Source: Zeugodacus cucurbitae (lineage: Eukaryota > Arthropoda > Insecta > Diptera > Tephritidae). Taken from it: a DNA stretch of 64,000 bases. Within the stretch, counting starts at the first letter, position 1. Every line of letters begins with the position of its first letter. The stretch covers positions 10,337,501 to 10,401,500 of the forward strand of contig NC_071667.1 in NCBI RefSeq assembly GCF_028554725.1, in the 5' to 3' direction. Positions 60,526 to 64,000 of this stretch are shown here, piece after piece. A program made the translations under genes and the position numbers. The notes below the pieces were generated by a model. It saw only the letters and a list, made by a program, of their open reading frames with translations, searched no databases and was not told the origin of the DNA.

Positions 60526-61388
60526 CACTATCGGTCAAAATAAAGTGCAAAAGTGCTTAACAAAATTGGTATTTAGCTTTAAGTTTAAAGCAATTAACAG
60601 AAATTCTGATATTATCTTACACGTTATTTTGTCAGTCAAAAAATATTTCACCCACAGCCAAGCCCGGAGGTAGTCCTCTTATAGCCTGATATTGTTTTTC
60701 ATCGCCAAGAGTTGAAAAACTGGTTACAATTGACTGAAAAAGCTCTACTATGACATATTAAAGGAAAACCTGTTCGAAAACAGCTGAGGAAATGGGCTTA
60801 AATGATATTATCTTCCAAGAGCATAATGTTCTCAAGCGCAAGAGCGAGATGTCACAGATATTTTTTTATTGAAATGGCGATTGATTAATTGGACGGACCC
60901 ACTCAGACTCTCAATAAAAATCAAATTAAGCATCTTTGGACTATTTTGGACCGAAAAATTCCATTTGAAGTTCGGGTTAACATAAACACTTTCTGTTAAA
61001 GGTTGCAACAATAATGGCGAAAAAAACCAAAGTATACATTCAAAAACTTAACTGCCAGTATGCCAAAAATATTTGCAGAGGTCATTAAAAAAAGAGCAAA
61101 TTCCAAGTAATAATAAACATGTTTGTTTGAATATTTAATGAAATCAAGAATAATTTTATATATTATATTTTGCACTTTATTTTGTCCAATGTAAAAAGTA
61201 GGTTCGGCCAATAAGTGTATTCCTGTGCACAGTTTAAGACATTTTTTTATCTTTATTATTTATTTTAAATTCTTTCGAAATTAAGTAAAAATTGTCGTCT
61301 TTACTTTGATAAACTATTCATATATTTTCATGTTCATAAGCAAATGATATTATTGTTTAAGCTTTGCACTTTATTTTGTCCGATAGTG
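60526..61388 (+). mobile_element. Tc1-like DNA transposon, decayed, both inverted repeats present
   Basis: The left end CACTATCGGTCAAAATAAAG, TGCAAAAG and the inverted right end CACTATCGGACAAAATAAAG, TGCAAAG are flanked by TA on both sides. Inside, translation with many breaks gives pieces such as DILKENLFEN, FQEHNVLKRKS, LDGPTQTLNKNQIKHLW and ILDRKIPFEVR. These correspond to the second catalytic region and the NPIEHLW region of Tc1-type transposases. A third, internal copy of the repeat motif (TTTGCACTTTATTTTGTCC) lies at about 61169-61187. At 863 bases it is well below the usual 1.6 kb, so the N-terminal part is deleted. Confidence 0.88.
60700..60995 (+). pseudogene. Tc1-like transposase relic
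   Basis: Only the second half of the transposase can be traced, across frameshifts and stops. FQEHNVLKRKS stands for the usual FQxDNxPKHxS and has lost the catalytic aspartate; LNKNQIKHLW stands for LNPIEHLW. Non-functional. Confidence 0.75.
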
Positions 61389-63610
61389 TAGATGTAAATA
61401 TAATTATATGTTAATATAAATAATGATTGACTTTGCTCATCTATTGGGAAAAATTAAACTGTCAAACCATCGATTGATATTCAAGCTCCATAAAGAGCAG
61501 TGTTTTCTCGTGAGCTTTATTCTACCCAGTTTGAAATATTTTTAAATTTGTTACTTTTGGAAAAATGGTAAATGAATCTCGTAGCCACCCACCTTTTTAT
61601 ATTATTTACTTGTATATTATTTCATTGTCACTATTTACTTGTATATTCTTAAAAATATATCTCACTGTGTTAATTCAGTTTTTATCCTCAGCTTTGTTAT
61701 TTTTGGTTATTTATTTAATTCTCTTTGTTGCAAGTGAAATAACAATGCTGTGTTGTTATTTTGTTCGTCTTTGCAGTGTCGTGACCAAAGTCAAGCAAAA
61801 CTATGCCATGGGTCCGGGCTAGAATATAAGAACATATACATATATTGGAATGTGTCCACGATGTTTTTCGCTGTGTGCTTTCATTCTAAGAACTGAGAAC
61901 TGACATTTCAAGTAAGGTTTTTCTGATTTTCCATTGCCGTTAGATCATACGTTGTTTTGTCTTTTAACATTCTCGGTTATTGTTGCTTTTGATACAGTTT
62001 TTACCATTGAGTCGAGATTATCAAGTCAGGAACTTCAACTACTCTGTGATCTTGTATCACAATAAGTCTGTGCTGGAATTAGTAGAGCGTCAAGTGGGTG
62101 TGGACTGGTTTCGAAAAACAGTGTTGTTCAAGAGTTATATAAATATTTTTTTACTGTAGTAGCACCAAAAATTATTTAAATTATAGCGGAGAATCAGTCC
62201 AATTATCGAATAACACAGCAATTGCTTGCCTAAAACACATTAAGTTTGTGACACTCTCCTCACGGGGTTGAGTACATTTGGAAAATTTTCAAAATTACAA
62301 ATGGTTATCCTGACCGAGACCGAGTCTCAACTAGTCAATCGATAAGCGGAGTGTTAGGAAGGAAACAGTTACTCTTCGAAAATAATGTTAAATTTCTTAT
62401 TAACATGCTGCAAGCAAGAAAACCTGCACTTACGTTGTTAGAATTTTCGAATTTTCTCATAAAAAGAGTAAGTTTCGCTCTTATCAAGCATCACAAAAGC
62501 CGAATATCAAGCAGAAATATTCTTCATAGAACAAAATAATTTTCTAAGTCGGTTCTATTTACTATACCAATAGGGTTTCATTGCCACAAGCGCTGTTTGT
62601 AGAAACACATACACACACCCAAGCAAGTTCATCGAAATTAGCGCGCATGACTAAATAATATAAGTAGACAGACACCCATTGTGTATGCTTGTGTGTCGTT
62701 TAGTTTTATTTTATCATTATAAATACGATTTCGTTTACGTTTAAATATCTCTGATGTCTATTTTGTTTTCAGCACTTTCGTTGATTTAAAAATTTATTTT
62801 GCATTCGTATTCATAGTATTCCTTCACTTTAACCTCGTAGCAGTTGCTTGCCTTTGTTGTTGTTCTTAAATTGTATTTTTGTTGCTGTTGGCATACTTTT
62901 AATGCCATGGCAAGTGTATTTTTCCAAGATTTCTGTGGAACTGGTTCGTACTTTTACCGTTGCGTTTGCATGTGGGCGTAAATGTTGTCTTAAGACAAAT
63001 GCAATTCGACGGTTACAGCATTGACAATTGGTAATGCGTGCAACCTTAAAACCCAAGGAAGAAAATCAATTAGTGCAACATGAAATTCTTGTCTGCGCCA
63101 CAAATGAACGCTCGATTGAATACAATAAATTATTGAAAGGCGTATATAATTATTAACAGAATGGTTCATACAGATACACGGAATTGTGGCTTTGAGAGGT
63201 ATTATTTTATTTTCCTTTCAAAAGAAGATGGTACGAAATTTTGAAATCGATTAAGTTAAATTGGATGGTTAATAATTTATATAGGTAAGTAGTATGAATT
63301 TCATATGAATTTATGAAATATGTTGTACTTTACAATTAAAGAGGGATTAATTTCCACGCCAAAATTGGAAGAGAACGCTACAGTGAATGCAGATACTATG
63401 TAGTTATGTAGTTATACTGCCAGCAGAGATGTTATTTTAGCTTAAATCTCACAAATATGTGGCGAATAATGTTGAAAGAAGCTTGAAATTATGAGATTTT
63501 TCGTAAATCGTTGAAGTATTTGCTGCAACAATAAGCTTAATGTCCCTAAATGTATGCTTCAAAAATTTAATATCGACTAGATAACATTTTGTCCAATTAA
63601 TTTGTTGCAT
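61389..63610. other. Non-coding stretch
   Basis: AT-rich; no recognised exon or transposon ends. The minus-strand frame at 62829-63056 is Cys- and His-containing but has no splice or domain support. Confidence 0.5.
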
Positions 63611-64000
63611 ATTTTTATACTCTCGCAACAAAAATTGCTAAAGAGAGTATTATAGTTTTGTTCACATAACGATTGTTTGTAACACCCAAAACTAAACGAG
63701 TTAGATATAGGGTTATATATACCAAAGTGATCAGGATGAAGAGTGGAGTTCAAATCCGAATGTCTGCCTGTCCGTCCATCCGTCCGTTCGTCTGTGCAAG
63801 CTGTAACTTGAGTAAAAATTAAGATATCTTGATGAAACTTGGCACACTTATTTCTTGGCACCATAGGAAGGTTGCTTACGAAAATGAGCAAAATCGGACC
63901 ACTGCCACGCCCACAAAATGGCGAAAACCGAAAACACATAAAGGCCCATAACTAAGCCATAAATAAAGCTATGAAAATAAAATTTGGTATGAAGGATCGC
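63611..64000 (+). mobile_element. Helentron-associated (mini-me/HINE-like) repeat, copy C, runs off right edge
   Basis: The left end TTTTTATACTCTCGCAACAA, AAATTGCTAAAGAGAGTATT again forms the subterminal hairpin. It continues with TAGTTTTGTTCACATAACGA, a TA-rich piece, GTGATCAGGATGAAGAGTGG, the GTCY run (CTGTCCGTCCATCCGTCCGT) and CCACTGCCACGCCCACAAAA. It aligns with copies A and B to the window end. Confidence 0.8.

Noticed and set aside
62829..63056. Minus-strand Cys/His-containing 75-residue frame considered as the missing Rim zinc finger
   Set aside because: The cysteine spacing (CxCC) does not match the paired CxxC pattern expected, and no usable splice frame links it to Rim.
1..64000. 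CRISPR arrays, tRNA or rRNA genes
   Set aside because: No regularly spaced repeats of CRISPR type were seen, and no cloverleaf or ribosomal RNA sequence was recognised by eye; a tRNA scan was not possible.

Overview
The window looks like nuclear DNA of a higher fly (Diptera, Cyclorrhapha), most likely a tephritid fruit fly. Three observations support this: an AT-rich background full of TA/CA/GA microsatellites, an intron-rich gene for the synaptic active-zone protein Rim, and a mix of mariner, Tc1-like, RTE-like and mini-me/Helentron-like repeats of dipteran type. No bacterial, CRISPR or phage features are present. The species assignment is inference.

Layout. Positions 1-1068 hold an intact, minus-strand reverse-transcriptase reading frame of a non-LTR retrotransposon that runs off the left edge. 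From about 1.07 to 7.86 kb there is no recognisable gene, but there are six diverged same-orientation copies of a short unknown motif and a roughly 400-bp pentanucleotide satellite. From 7.9 to 22.1 kb lies a transposon graveyard: two dead mariners, several small inverted-repeat elements flanked by TTAA or TA, an element with long inverted repeats that carries a zeste/SANT-like frame, and two head-to-tail Helentron-associated-like repeats, one of them split by a 5'-truncated LINE with a 10-bp target duplication. Small exon-like islands on the minus strand at 22.7, 16.5 and 15.9 kb could be an alternative 3' end of Rim or the end of an unknown gene.

From 23.46 to 53.0 kb (perhaps 55.3 kb) the minus strand carries Rim. 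I assembled 17 consecutive exons with matching splice phases, about 7.39 kb of coding sequence or some 2,460 residues. In protein order they encode a Ser/Gly-rich N-terminal part, the PDZ domain, a linker, the C2A domain, a linker ending in an RxLPxxP site for RIM-binding protein, one very large low-complexity exon of 3,071 bases, a basic linker, and the C2B domain with the usual C-terminus. The N-terminal Rab3-binding/zinc-finger region was not found and probably lies beyond base 64,000. One further exon candidate at 55.2 kb has a splice phase that does not fit directly.

The introns carry their own small transposons (25.4, 25.6, 26.9 and 29.3 kb). Right of the last recognised exon (55.3-64 kb) there are again only transposon remains: a Helentron-like tail, an RTE-like LINE with its catalytic core deleted, a decayed Tc1-like element with both inverted repeats, and a Helentron-like repeat running off the right edge. 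No new gene system was proven. The strongest unexplained items are the six-copy motif cluster, the orphan exon islands and the cysteine-pair module in the giant Rim exon.
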